DNA of 64,000 nt from NCBI GenBank assembly GCA_964019155.1, contig OZ025244.1, positions 48,303,969 to 48,367,968 of the forward strand, given 5' to 3'. The position numbers and the translations under genes were made by a program. This document shows, one piece after another, positions 13,251 to 25,323 of this stretch (positions are counted from its first letter, which is position 1; every line of letters begins with the position of its first letter). The notes under the pieces were generated by a model, which was not told where the DNA came from, did no database searches, and was given only the letters and a program-made list of their open reading frames with translations. The DNA is from Osedax fenrisi (taxonomy: Eukaryota; Annelida; Polychaeta; Sabellida; Siboglinidae).

Positions 13251-14706
13251 TCACGGTATGATGCACGGTATTATGCACGGTATGATGCACGGTATGATGC
13301 ACGGTATGATGCACGGTATAATTCACTGTATGATGCACGGTATGATGCACGGTATAATTCACGGTATTATGCACGGTATTATGCACGGTATGATGCACGG
13401 TATGATGCACGGTATGATGCACTGTATGATGCACGGTATGATGCACGTTATGATGCACGGTATGATGCACGGTATAATGCACGGTATAATTCACGGTATG
13501 ATGCACGGTATGATGCACTGTATAATGCACGGTATGATGCACGGTACGATGTACGGCATGATGCACGGTATGATGCACGGTATAATGCACGGTATGATGC
13601 ACGGTACGATGTACGGCATGATGCACGGTATGATGCACGGTATAATGCACGGTACGATGTACGGCATGATGCACGGTATGATGCACGGTATAATGCACGG
13701 TATGATGCACGGTATGATGCACGGTATGATGCACGGTATGATGCACGGTACGATGTAGTGCATGATGCACGGTATGATGCACGGTATAATGCACGGTATT
13801 ATGCACGGTATGATGCACGGTATGATGCACGGTATGATGCACGGTATGATGCACGGTATGATGCACTGTATAATGCACGGTATGATGCACGGTACGATGT
13901 ACGGCATGATGCACGGTATGATGCACGGTATAATGCACGGTATGATGCACGGTATGATGCACGGTATAATGCACGGTATTATGCACGGTATGATGAAGGG
14001 TATGATGCACGGTATGATGCACGGTATAATTCACGGTATGATGCACGGTATTATGCACGGTATGATGCACGGTATGATGCACGGTATTATGTACGGTATG
14101 ATGTACGGTATGATGCACGGTATGATGCACGTTATGATGCACGTTATGATGCACGTTATGATGCACGGTATGATGCACGGTATGATGCACTGTATGATGC
14201 ACGGTATGATGCACGGTACGATGTACGGCATGATGCACGGTATGATGCACGGTATAATGCACGGTATTATGCACGGTATGATGCACGGTATGATGCACGG
14301 TATGATGCACGTTATGATGCACGGTATGATGCACGGTATGATGCACTGTATGATGCACGGTATGATGCACGGTACGATGTACGGCATGATGCACGGTATG
14401 ATGCACGGTATAATGCACGGTATTATGCACGGTATGATGCACGTTATGATGCACGGTATGATGCACTGTATAATGCACGGTATGATGCACGGTACGATGT
14501 ACGGCATGATGCACGGTATGATGCACGGTATAATGCACGGTATGATGCACGGTATGATGCACGGTATAATGCACGGTATTATGCACGGTATGATGCACGG
14601 TATGATGCACGGTATGATGCACGGTATGATGCACGGTATGATGCACGGTATGATGCACTGTATGATGCACGGTATGATGCACTGTATGATGCACGGTATG
14701 ATGCAC
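13251..14706. repeat. 12-bp satellite array, about 121 units
   Basis: The unit ATGATGCACGGT is repeated about 121 times with point variants only: ATAATGCACGGT, ATTATGCACGGT, ATGATGCACTGT, ATGATGCACGTT and ACGATGTACGGC. The ACGATGTACGGC variant begins at about 13546, 13606, 13654, 13894, 14218, 14374 and 14494. All intervals are multiples of 12, so no net indel has occurred. Blocks of neighbouring variants recur (for example the run ending in ACGATGTACGGC then ATAATG), showing higher-order duplication. Because 12 is a multiple of 3, several frames stay open on both strands (Met-Met-His-Gly or His-His-Thr-Val repeats). I do not consider them genes. Confidence 0.95.
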
Positions 14707-14982
14707 ATCTCCTACACTCTATAACGGTTCACCTTCGCCACTTTCTGATATTCACCAAATCATTACGATTGCAAAAAAAAGTGTATGCCCAAATAAACCA
14801 ATTCCCTCATTGCAGATACTACATATTTAACTATTCTGTCCGTACGAAATCACATTACATACCGATCATGTGATATGTAAACAAATGTGTCACCTCTCAC
14901 CAGCTACTTGAATCCGGTCCACTCAAAATAGCTATACTATCTCATGCTTAACTAAAGTAATTCATTCATTCTCACGATATTC

Positions 14983-15020
<38 letters not shown>

Positions 15021-15148
15021 GAAAGCGTTTCATAAATAATAACAACTACCTATAGGTTATAATTAATAATGAATACCTATATATCTCTATCTATAAATAG
15101 CACTTACCCCTTACCTATATTCTAACCTGATATGCAATCTCTACGCAG
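14707..15148. other. Probable intron upstream of the 15149 exon
   Basis: AT-rich sequence with a (TA)n tract at about 14988-15018. It ends in a pyrimidine-containing acceptor, CTCTACGCAG, at 15148. No further exon of the downstream gene could be recognised here or across the satellite array. Confidence 0.45.
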
Positions 15149-15778
15149 GCTAGTTCCACCTATCGTTGGATAGCGCTAGGTTTCGCCATCGTCATCGGCA
15201 CGTTCTTCTTCGGTATCGTGCTGTTCAATCAACCGGAACGCCTGTACATACTCAGCAAGAAAGCCTACATACATTCCGAGGTGATCGCCAAGTACAACCG
15301 ACCGTGGCGCATGCGAAAGAAACCCGTCCTCACGCTGGACATCGGCCGACAGATCGCCATCAATCAGACCGCCAACTCCATAATCGAAGAACGTCAAATG
15401 GTGGCCAACGATCTGAAAGAGATCACCGCGAACGCCGACCGTAAAACTCTGGTCCGCGATATGCTACGCCGACGTCACGGCGACGGATGGCGGACCACCA
15501 CTACGGCCGAGAGGTTGCAGTTCTCCACCACGCCCGTACGGGTGATGATGAACACGACGGCGCTGGTGACCAACTCCACGACGGAAGCGACGACGACGTA
15601 CGCTACTACGGAGACGATTTCGACGGATGCTATGACGATTTCGACGGAGGCGATGCCGAATACGACGCTGGTGTGGCGGAACTCGACGTTCGTAGTTCAG
15701 GTGAACGTTCTGGTGACCAATAAGTACGGCAATTATGAGGCGAGCACTAAAGCCGATTACAATAAAATAAAACCATAA
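15149..15778 (+). CDS. Terminal exon, putative single-pass membrane protein
   Basis: The exon follows acceptor CTACGCAG and stays open for 209 codons to a TAA at 15776-15778, overlapping AATAAAATAAAA sequence that may signal polyadenylation. It is clearly GC-richer than its surroundings and uses codons like ATC, ACG and GCC. Residues 7-27 (WIALGFAIVIGTFFFGIVLF) form a membrane helix. A basic, charged segment follows, then a Thr/Ser-rich stalk with N-glycosylation sequons (NQT, NTT, NST) that suggests the C-terminal part is outside the cell or in the secretory lumen. Upstream exons were not found, so topology is inferred. I do not recognise the family. A GTG at 15218 is not needed as a start because the frame runs back to the splice site. 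Confidence 0.65.
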   Translation, partial: ASSTYRWIALGFAIVIGTFFFGIVLFNQPERLYILSKKAYIHSEVIAKYNRPWRMRKKPVLTLDIGRQIAINQTANSIIEERQMVANDLKEITANADRKTLVRDMLRRRHGDGWRTTTTAERLQFSTTPVRVMMNTTALVTNSTTEATTTYATTETISTDAMTISTEAMPNTTLVWRNSTFVVQVNVLVTNKYGNYEASTKADYNKIKP

Positions 15779-15837
15779 TCAACGTTATCGCGTCTCGTCA
15801 ATTGTTATTAATTTTAAATGCATATTATTAATTGTAG

Positions 15838-15846
15838 TACTATAGT

Positions 15847-15877
<31 letters not shown>

Positions 15878-15892
15878 CACTATATGCTATAG

Positions 15893-15938
<46 letters not shown>

Positions 15939-15953
15939 CACTATATGCTATAG

Positions 15954-16003
<50 letters not shown>

Positions 16004-16018
16004 CACTATATGCTATAG

Positions 16019-16052
<34 letters not shown>
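15838..16052. repeat. Tandem units of CTATAGTTA-(TA)n-CACTATATG
   Basis: Four units of 47-65 bp start near 15840, 15888, 15949 and 16014. Each is GCTATAGTTA followed by a (TA)n run of differing length and TATTATATATACACTATAT. The unit length varies only through the TA run. Confidence 0.9.
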
Positions 16053-16053
<1 letters not shown>

Positions 16054-16717
16054 GTATTCCTTCCTACCTATAGGTATGAATCAGTCAACTATATATAATC
16101 TGTCGTAATTAGTTTTGGAGTTCTCCGCGTACTTTAACCTACATAGTATTAAAGTATTGTACTTATAGATTGTTGTGATCCGAATGTATTTAAGTAAGTA
16201 ATAGTGATAGTAAATATATAGTATATGTGGGCGTGGCTTATTCACGCTATATATATGATGCTATCCTATAGTAATTGTAGTAGGCGAATTCATTAATAAT
16301 ATAATAGTCTATATATATATATATAACATATACAAATTGAAGAAAATATGAATATTTATTTTAGATTATGGTTAAATAATATAGTAAATTAAATTAAAGT
16401 ACATTAAATAATATAGTAAATATGTATAGGAATTGGAAAAATAAAATAACTTACTTATATTATCATACTAAATATCACTAAGAATAGTATAATTATCATC
16501 TTCTAAGAATACAGTGTATTGTACACGGTGGATATGGTTAGGTAGGTACGATGATAATATGCACGTGATACACCTGTATCAACTAGTTAACGATAATATT
16601 ATATCGGCATATTCATATATTGCTCCGTATTAAAGTAAGGTAATAATATATTAAATAGCAATCGTATTTTAAAATCTCAAAAATGTCTAGAATATATAAA
16701 CTAAATTATTAATTAAT

Positions 16718-17095
16718 GTTCAACGAATAAAGACGTAATTAGAATATCGCACATAAGTGTTCCTCGTTAATTCTTCATTTAGACGTTTATATTTATATAT
16801 GTTGGTTCTTTTTTTTGAATGTACAGAATTTCGTCTTATTCCGTAAGGTAGGATGTTCCAAATAACTTCGGCCGAATATCGGAATTATCTTCCTGCGTGT
16901 GGTTGTATGTGTATATTTGGTATTGTCAGTAGGTAAATGTTTGTATTGTTTAGACTTGTTATGTTAGCTTTGAAATGTAATAGATCACTTAAGTAGTGCG
17001 GAGTACTTTTGAAGAGTGCTGTATTTATAATATGCATTAGTCTAGTTTTAATTCGCATTTCTATACGTACACTATTTAAAGAGGACATCAGTGAA
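16718..17095 (-). mobile_element. LINE reverse-transcriptase C-terminal scrap
   Basis: On the - strand the frame reads ALFKSTPHYLSDLLHF, then NIYLLTIPNIHIQPHAGR. After one stop it continues with FRYSAEVIWNILPYGIRR. This order (PxYLsdLL, then a vP.. segment, then aevIWNxLPxxIR) is the standard C-terminal tail of CR1/L2/Jockey-type LINE polymerases. The piece has at least one in-frame stop and no catalytic part, so it is a dead fragment. Confidence 0.7.
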
Positions 17096-17292
17096 GGACA
17101 TCAGTGAAGATACTGAACACGTATCGTATTCGCGTGTGTTACACAAGAGTCTATTAGTTGATACTTAAGTATTCGGTCAGGTTATTGAAGTTGTTTTTAG
17201 TTTAGTTAATAAGTAGTTTAGAACAGTAGTCGAGTCTAGAAAAAAGAAATGTATTAGCTAGAAAATACACATCCTGATAATATATATATGTG

Positions 17293-17336
<44 letters not shown>

Positions 17337-17460
17337 TATATATTCTTTCTCTATTCCGTTTTAATTATAACGTTATTCATCAATAGATCGATATTAGCGA
17401 TGATGTCGCGGTGAATGTGCATTACCATTATTGCATGTAAACATTGTTGTGTAATAGCAT

Positions 17461-17516
17461 ATGAGTCATAACCTATGCGTCATATCATAGGCGTCATAGA
17501 CTATGAGTCATAGGTG
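17461..17516. repeat. Four 14-bp repeats with GTCATA cores
   Basis: ATGAGTCATAACCT, ATGCGTCATATCAT, AGGCGTCATAGACT and ATGAGTCATAGGTG follow each other without gaps. TGAGTCA is an AP-1-type binding word, but no gene is adjacent. Confidence 0.7.
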
Positions 17517-18513
17517 ATCTCAATAATGGTGGATACGTCTGAGGGAACTACTATAACCGATTATAATCTGCTAATTCGAACATCTATAAGGGTATGTGAT
17601 CTACCTTAATCGTCGTTTAGTTGTATACAACTACTATAGTATATGATATCAATAGCTCCATAATACGTATAACAATATTGATAATTATCAGCGAATATAG
17701 ATTTTTTTATTATATATACCATATAAAAAAGGACACCCTTTATTTTTATTTGGTCACGTATAAGACTAATCGGTAGCCCTGAGAAGTTTAACATGTATGT
17801 TAAACGTTTAACTATAATTATAGTTATATTTTTAACAGTTATATATAGAAAGATACAAATGTTACTATATATAACATATATTATTACAAAAATAAGTATT
17901 TTAAATCTTTGTAATGAATTGTTCTTAATCAAATTTGAACACACTTTTATTTTATATTAATATAATAGAACATATAAAGAATATAATTTTTTTAATTTTC
18001 CTGGAAATATCCATGATTTGTTAAGAATTTCAAAAATATACTTTATTTAATAAATATATTTATTAAATTAACAAACTTACTATATAAAAAATAATCCCTA
18101 TAAATAAACGTTTATTGAAATTTTAGTTGTTTATTATTTGGCAAAATAAATAGTATATTTTTACTTCAAATATGTTTATGAATTAATTTTTTTTTTAAAT
18201 AATTTTGTATTATTAGTATTAATAAATATATTATCATTATATTTTTAATCGATGGATATATAATAAAATATATAATAAAAATATGAATATTTACGATGTA
18301 TATGATTTCGTAATTTTCAAATATTTTAAATATTTTTAATCATAAAATAAATACTTATTAGATAAGATATGTTATGTTAATATTATATTTGGAATTTAAA
18401 ACAATAAAAATCGATCCGCGCAAAATATTCTATAGTTCTCATGTTAAGTATTTGTAATAGTCTACCGCTTCATCAAAGGCCATTATATATAATGGTTAAC
18501 TGCGAATAACAAA
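17517..18513. other. AT-rich intergenic DNA, nothing recognised
   Basis: No splice-bounded frame, repeat or RNA gene stands out. The open frame on the - strand at 17606-17944 is hydrophobic and AT-driven and shows no domain. Confidence 0.5.
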
Positions 18514-19978
18514 TAAATAGTGCCGGACAAAATGCAGGGCGTCCCTTGGAAAGGCGCAGTACATGTATAGCCACACGGGCATTCAACGTTACATATACGC
18601 AAATATGTATGGAGTGGCGACCGCACATTTTATTCAATTACCGAAAGTAAAAGATGACATGACAACACAACCCAACAATAAGCCATACCGCATCGCTCAT
18701 CGCGAGGTTAAACGCAAATATCGCGACCTGAAATAACACCTCAGGTTGCCTTCGAAAAATTAGTGACTGCAGTCACTCATGAGAGAGAGAACGAAAAAGA
18801 AAACAAAAATAAAAATATAAATGAAATGAAAATGAGAAAAATGAGACTTCAACTTCAAAACTATTAAATGCATCTAAAGGTTTTAAAATAGGATCGCTAA
18901 ATACCCAAACACTAAATAAAGTATATAAAATACCAGAATTGATATTCTAAGCCGAAAGATCAGGACAAGAAATAATTTACATCCAAGATCATATATTTGT
19001 ACACGAAGATATAATCATCAAGAAATAATCTTATGATAAATGGAAACTTCTAACCCTCTCAGCCTGGAAAAATAATATAAATTCTGCAACTGGTGGAATC
19101 GGAATCCTGGTCAGCAACAAAGCTTACAACGCATTCGCCAGTGTCGAAATGATAGAATTATGATAGCACACTTTCAAGGAAACCCACACACCTCAGTGGT
19201 ATTATGCTACAGTCCAACAAATGTTAGTGACGATCAAGAAATTAAATTATTCTATACAAAACGTACCTATTTGACATGGCAGATACCAAAGCATAATGTT
19301 CTGATCATAGGAGGAGACTTTAACGCACATTTCAGAAAAGAAAGCGTATAAGTACACCTGCCATCAAACTACAAACCGGAATGGCCAAATGCTTAATGAC
19401 TATCTTAAAGAAAACAATATGATATGTCTAAACACTCACTTTCAGAAAATAAATTGTCAATTATGGACAAATAACTCACCAAATGAATTTAAATTACAGA
19501 TTGACTTCATAATTATAAACAGAAAATGGAAGAATAGTGTAAAAAAACTGCAAAGCTTAAAATTCCGTTAATAGTATTGTATCTGATCATCAAATTATAA
19601 CGGCAGATATAAAGTTGAGTCACAGAGCGAATAAAATGAAAGATAGAAAATGCAAATCATACGACTGGGCAACATTGCAACATGATACTAAAATCAGAAA
19701 ATAGTTCATCATAAAAGTTAAAAAACAGTTTCTCAGCTCTTCAAAACTCTGATGCCTCATCAACATCACCAATCAACACGAGATATACACAATTTGAAAA
19801 AGCATGCAAAGAAGGAGCTAATAAAGTAATACCATTGAAACCCAAATTAAAGAAACGAATACCATGGGAAACAGTAGAAGTCTGTCAAAAATGAGATATG
19901 CTGCACAAAGTAGCAAAACTGAAAGATAGCGCACCTATACAGGTAAATATCGGCAATTTTATTAAAGCACAAACATGT
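18514..19978 (+). mobile_element. Degenerate LINE, endonuclease part
   Basis: A GC-richer leader contains the palindrome GTGACTGCAGTCAC and precedes a broken endonuclease/exonuclease/phosphatase (EEP) domain. Readable pieces in order are GSLNTQTLNKVYKIPELI, IIYIQDHIFVHEDI, KWKLLTLSAWKN, GGIGILVSNKAYNAF, VVLCYSPTNVSDDQE, LIIGGDFNAHF and LQIDFIIINRKWKNS, then SDHQIITADIKLSH. These are the EEP signature motifs, with catalytic GDFNAH and SDH retained. Several stops and frameshifts separate them. The copy ends before any reverse-transcriptase motif, in the downstream intron region of the MADF gene on the other strand. Confidence 0.85.
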
Positions 19979-19998
19979 CTAGTAATAAATATTATAAC

Positions 19999-20497
19999 CT
20001 GCCACTAGATCATTGGATATAGTATTTCTCTTGGTCAAAGTGTCATTTACGAATTCCATATCGTTGTAAAATTTCCATGTTGGAGCGGCTTTTTCCCTCG
20101 CTCCACTACCAGATGAAAGGGTATTATCCCGAACATAGTTTAATCTTATTTTTCTGTACGTGTCTCTTAGGTATCCCCATAATTGTTGTATTACAGCACC
20201 TAAATATAATATATAAAGATTAAGCATATTAAAATAAAATAATAAATATATATATATATATATATATACATAATTTATTTATGATAAATAGAAGATATTA
20301 CTATTACTATTGTTTCTCGACAAATATATAACAAATACTCATAATTATTAATTATTTAAAATATGCATTGCTTAGTTATTAAACTTAACATTAAACCTTA
20401 AAAATTAAAACACTACGAATTCAATTCGTATATATATATTACAAAATAAGTTGTTAGAGATTAATAAATGAATCATCATAGAAATATTCAACTTGAG

Positions 20498-20533
<36 letters not shown>

Positions 20534-21964
20534 GTGTGATAATACGTGTGATAGTATGTTATATTAGAACGTGATAGTACTTTACGCTAGAACGTGATAG
20601 TATGTTACATTAGAACGTGATATTACTTTACGCTAGAACGTGATATTACTTTACGCTAGAACGTGATAGTACTTTATGCTAGAACGTGATAGTACTTTAC
20701 GCTAGAACGTGATAGTACTTTTCACTAGAACGTGATAGTACTTTATGCTAGAACGTGATAGTACTTTATGCTGGAAATATATATTTATTCTATATTTTAT
20801 ATATATAAAATTATATATATATAAGTATATTGTATATAGTATAAATAGTAAAGTATGTAAGTTAATATATGTTATTCAAGTTAATAGTGTACTTAATAAA
20901 TAGTTATTATTGTATTAGTTATTAGTTATAAATTAAACTTTGTTTTTAAATAAGTGTTGTAAATTTTGTAATAGGTTCCATACAAAGTTTTTTTAGTTGT
21001 AAACTATTATAATACGACAAATATTAATTTATAGTTTAATGATGTAATCGATATAATATAAATAAATATAACATATAATGCATATAAACATATATGCTAT
21101 ATTTAATATAATAATATAATATTAATAATTATTATTTATTCAATATTATGTATAACATATAATGCATATAAACATATATGCTATATTTAATATAATAATA
21201 TAATATTAATAATTATTATTTATTCAATATTATGTATTGAATATAATAAGTGCATTATTTAATAATTATAATTATTATTATTATTTTTTATAATATTATA
21301 TTTAATATTTATAATTATTATATTATTATAATATTATATTTAATATTATATTAAATATAACGTGAATGCACATCTTGGCCGCCGATATATTTAAAAGTTC
21401 AAGTTGGGCATGCTAATTGATATTTTGGGTGTTAATTAAAATAATATGTGGTTATTGGTTGGGTTAGTTTTAATATTTCCAGGTTTTTTAGCTACATTAC
21501 ATCCCGATTGATCCTATAAAAGCATATATATATATATATATATATATATTTAGTCACGCTTAACTTAAAGTCGGCGGCCAAGATGAAATGTATCCAAATA
21601 TACTTATTATAATAATATAATATTACAATTACATTTTCTCTCTTTATATAATTCTAAACTAATATAAAACTATACATATTAATGTATGCTAAATAGTTTA
21701 ATTATTTTATAGATATAATTTAATTAATTTTAATATATATTATTAATAATAAGTATCTATAGCATTATTATAATGATTATTACCATCACATTGGATTTCT
21801 TCCGATAAATATTCAAGTAAAGTAGCTCTTTTAGCACGATTACTATACTCCTTGAGTTTTACATTCCACAATATGGGATTGTTTTGATAATATGTCAGTA
21901 CTACTGTACGTAAAGTATCTTTCTCTTGTTTTTTTATTGATTTTAATTCTTTTATTGAAATCAT
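19999..21964 (-). CDS. MADF-domain protein, two exons
   Basis: Exon 1 runs from ATG at 21964 to 21784 (donor GTAATA), and exon 2 from 20199 (acceptor TTTAG) to 19999 (donor GTTATA). The join restores a Gly codon and a continuous frame. The product has a short Lys-rich leader, then an MADF fold of about 90 residues: TYYQNNPILWN, KEYSNRAKRATLLEYLSEEI, then QLWGYLRDTYRKIR, SGSGAREKAAPTWKFYNDM and EFVNDTL. The conserved Trp, LRxxY and W-xFYxxMxF positions are present. MADF domains bind DNA in Myb/SANT-like transcription regulators, often with a C-terminal BESS motif. No BESS exon was found; a LINE fragment lies immediately downstream. The 1.58-kb intron holds a MITE and a 23-bp minisatellite. If the donor is not used, the frame stops at 19979. 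Confidence 0.8.
20545..20775. repeat. 23-bp minisatellite, about 10 units
   Basis: The unit AACGTGATAGTACTTTACGC plus TAG is repeated about ten times, with T/C and ATAG/ATAT variants. It lies in the intron of the MADF gene. Confidence 0.95.
21064..21237. repeat. 86-bp tandem duplication
   Basis: Two near-identical AT-rich copies, each starting AACATATAATGCATATAAAC, run head to tail in the MADF gene intron. Each unit contains the palindrome-like ATGCATATAAACATATATGC. Confidence 0.85.
21371..21585. mobile_element. 215-bp MITE with CATCTTGGCCGCCGA ends
   Basis: Terminal inverted repeats CATCTTGGCCGCCGA and TCGGCGGCCAAGATG enclose AT-rich DNA with a (TA)n tract. The termini are far GC-richer than the surroundings. 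Flanks (GAATGCA and AAATGTA) are similar but not an exact duplication. It lies in the MADF gene intron. Confidence 0.85.
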
Positions 21965-22300
21965 TTTTAAATATTTTATAAATTAAACAAAGCAAAATTG
22001 TATTTATTTTGATAAAAATAATAGTAATGTATCGCCACCTATAGGTCATTACTGCCACCATCACATTTGACAACCGTAAAAATAGGATTTGTTGAATTTC
22101 AAAATACCGGTCGTGAAAATAGACATTCATAAAACGGGCCCGTAGAGAAACTCAAACCACGGAGTGACTCATCGGGTCTACGTGTTTTTCGGCCGTAACT
22201 AGAAAAACGGAATTGATGTGAACACCCTATAAGAACCCGGATAGATATTGAAGCAAAGATTATGATCATCCGTTGAAAAAAAATTATGAGTATAGTAATA
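21965..22300 (-). promoter_or_regulatory. Presumed upstream region of the MADF gene
   Basis: This block is less AT-rich than its surroundings (22090-22260) and directly precedes the MADF start codon. It contains the word GCCACCTATAGGTCA (22024-22038), which recurs in part at 42829 and 61572. Promoter function is inferred from position only. Confidence 0.25.
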
Positions 22301-22827
22301 ACAAAAATTAACTATGAAGATTGTATTTAAATTTTAATGGTAAAATATAAGTATTATAAAACTTTAAAACATAGAATTAAAAAAATAATTTGTATAAATA
22401 AATTTAAAATTTGTAACAAAAACTAGGGATGAGTAAGATAATAAATTGTGCAAGTCTGAAACAACATAAGATGAGCATGACCCAATAAACAATACACTAC
22501 AATCATAGCTACATTTGACACAATAAGAACATATGTTCAATGTTAATATCCATGAAAACTAAAAAAAAGCCGAGTTATATCCATTAAGTTAAACCCTCTC
22601 ATCGATTGAATACAAGACTGGACAATATTCATATCATTAATCCACATTTAAAATCGATATATTGTATTGAAGCACAATATTAAATGTATTTCATATTCAA
22701 ATTTCATCATTATTAAATAACATATAAAATAGTAATTGGTAGAAATAATAATATAAAACGATTTTCTATCAGTTCTGATTTTTTTCCTGATAAATGTATG
22801 TTTTCTGCCAGAAATAAATATAACTTT

Positions 22828-23968
22828 TAACTTTTTTTGGTTTATGGACTGCATCAGTGCGTGAGCATTGCTCACTGAACAATCGGCCGTCTGTAGGAGA
22901 GAATTATTGAGTAGGAGGGAAAGAAAGGGAGAAGTAATAAGTCTTAAGGTGGTGTTTAAAGGCGGGAGTTGATGTGTTTGTTCGTAGGTGATTGGGTAGG
23001 GAATTACAATGGTAAGGGGCAGATAGGGCAAATGAGCGTATATTGGAAGAGTGCAGTTTGTGTAGATGGGGAGTGTTAAGGATAAAGGTGTTGGAGGAAC
23101 TGGCCTGGAGTGGAGTGATGGGTGTGTGTAGATGTAGGAGGGAGGCAAGGTAGTCAGGGGAGTTGGGGTGAAAAGCTTTGTGGATGGTCAGGGAGAGTTG
23201 TACTTTATGCTGTAGGGGATTGACAGCCAGTGTAGTTGTTTTAGGATAGGTGTAATGGAGTCAGAAGAACGACGGGAAGTAAATGGATGCAGCGAACTAT
23301 AGTGTTTTGGAGTCACTGTAGTTTGTATAGTTTGTATTCAGGGAGGTTAAAAATTAGGGAGTTGCAATAGTCTAATAGGGGGATGATGTAGGAGAGGCAA
23401 TGGTAATAGCGATGAGGAGGGGCATGGAACGTCGGATTAAGCGGAGGCAGTGTAGGTGGTAGTGGATAGATATGTGCATATGTATAAGATGGTAGTCAAG
23501 GGAAAGTGTGGTATCAAGATGGAAGCTAAGGTTTCGGACGTGTTGAGAGTAGGTGTGGGAGTGATGTGTTGTCAAGTGAGATTGGGGTGGTTCAGGGAGG
23601 GTGGAGGAGCGTAGGGGTAAATTGGAGAAAAATAGCTTCCGTTTTAGTGGGGTTACGTTTTAGGGATTTGGAGGTAGGTCAGTGGTGTATGGACTTGATA
23701 CAGGAGGCTAGTCGTTCAGGGGCATAAGTAGGGGAGTCTGTCAGTTAAGATATAGTTGTAGGTCGTCAGCTTTGGTATGGAAGGAGATGTCGGGAATGTC
23801 AGTTAAGATGTTAAACATGGGGAGGAGGTAAATATTGAAGAGGAGTGAGCCGAAGACAGAGCCCTGGGGGACACCGTGGGTTATGGAGCGGGAGGGGGAA
23901 GAGTGTGTATTAATCCTGACTGAGGAAGAGCAGTTGATAATGTAGGAGATGAACCAGTTAAGGGCAAT
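22828..23968 (-). mobile_element. 5'-truncated LINE, reverse-transcriptase C-terminal half
   Basis: On the - strand the frame gives INCSSSVRINTHSS, HGVPQGSVFGSLLFNIYLL and then ISFHTKADDLQLYL. These are the B motif (GVPQGSVxGxLLFxIY) and the C motif of CR1/L2-type reverse transcriptases. VRNLSFHLDTTLSLDYHLIH (thumb) and a C-terminal tail near 22930 follow. The catalytic C motif, normally YADD, reads KADD here. The frame is interrupted in places. The element starts abruptly at a (TA)n tract near 23970 and ends in an A-rich 3' end. A shorter relative lies at 52407-52925. Confidence 0.85.
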
Positions 23969-24914
23969 ATTTATATATATATATATTTATATATATATAT
24001 ATATCTACTGTATGTCTAGGTCTGCTATACAAGTTATTTAGTATTAATGCATGCATGCGTGTGTATATTACTTATGTGTGGATTGTATATGTTATTTTAT
24101 ATATATATATATATATATATTAATATTATGTTATTTTTTATTTAATTAAATAATATAACAATTATTTTAATTCCCAATGTTCTCTTTAATTGACATGTAA
24201 TTTTTAATTGAATTTTAATTGGATGAAATACATACAATTTATAAACAATAATGGCGTCTATATTTACGTTTATTTTTATTACACGTATACGTATACGCGT
24301 TCATTTATTCATATGCATTAGTGGTGGTTAGTCGTGTTTCTCGGAATAATGTATTAATATAACTATTAAATATTTGTATATCAAAAACGTATTCTATTAC
24401 TTACTGATATAATTGTTCAGTACTACGGTACGTAATATATTTCATATACTATGTGTCTCTATAGGTATTATTGTGAATAAATACATATTATTACATTAAT
24501 ATAATCATTTTATAGTTAATAAATAAATAATAAACCTATCTACAGTGTATTTCTACACAAGCAGACGATTTCAAGTAGAACAAAGTCGCCATCAATTCGG
24601 ATATGAAGTTAGTAATAGCATATATATTATAATGTACATCATTATTATTATTACTAATAAATTGATAACTACTAAATTTATATATATAATAAAATTAACA
24701 GATAATTGAGAATTGTTTAACTAAATTACGAGTAGTTTTCCTATAAAGAAAATAAATAATTATGTATAAATAATTGTGAATATATTAATTTAATTGTATA
24801 ATGAATTTACAAAATGTACATGAATGTAATCTATTTTATAATGTATCATATATAATTATATCATATACGTATATTACATATATATACACATATATATATA
24901 TTTATATTTATTAA

Positions 24915-24958
<44 letters not shown>

Positions 24959-24960
24959 TA

Positions 24961-25024
<64 letters not shown>

Positions 25025-25323
25025 CAATATAATTAATATATATAACTATATAGTTACTATAATAGTATTTTTAAATTGATTTATCATCTATAATTTTATT
25101 TTAAAAAATGAATATTTCGGTTATAGGATATATATCCTAGAAGTTGAATGTAATGTTCAATAGATACAACAACTCAACCACAGAATATAAGTATACTTAT
25201 ATATATAGAACATTACAGACGAATGTTAACAACGTAATATATTATCACTAAATGCGAACATGCATATTAATATTATAATTAATTACCCTATAGGGTGTAT
25301 ACATAAAATAATAATTAAGTTAA
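23969..25323. other. AT-rich DNA, long (TA)n, nothing coding
   Basis: Several (TA)n tracts are present (24096-24120, 24925-25022). A 60-bp open segment at 24546-24606 has AG and GT borders but is too short to support as an exon. Confidence 0.5.

Noticed and set aside
13162..14706. 514-codon - strand frame and three + or - strand frames of 138-371 codons over the 12-bp array
   Set aside because: A 12-bp unit without stops opens several frames on both strands at once; the peptides are pure four-residue repeats with no flanking gene structure.
22648..23148. 166-codon - strand frame as a host gene
   Set aside because: It is the C-terminal tail and 3' end of the LINE polymerase at 22828-23968.
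24546..24606. Possible 61-bp exon (AG and GT borders, frame YFYTSRRFQVEQSRHQFGYE)
   Set aside because: Too short, isolated and without a partner exon to support it.
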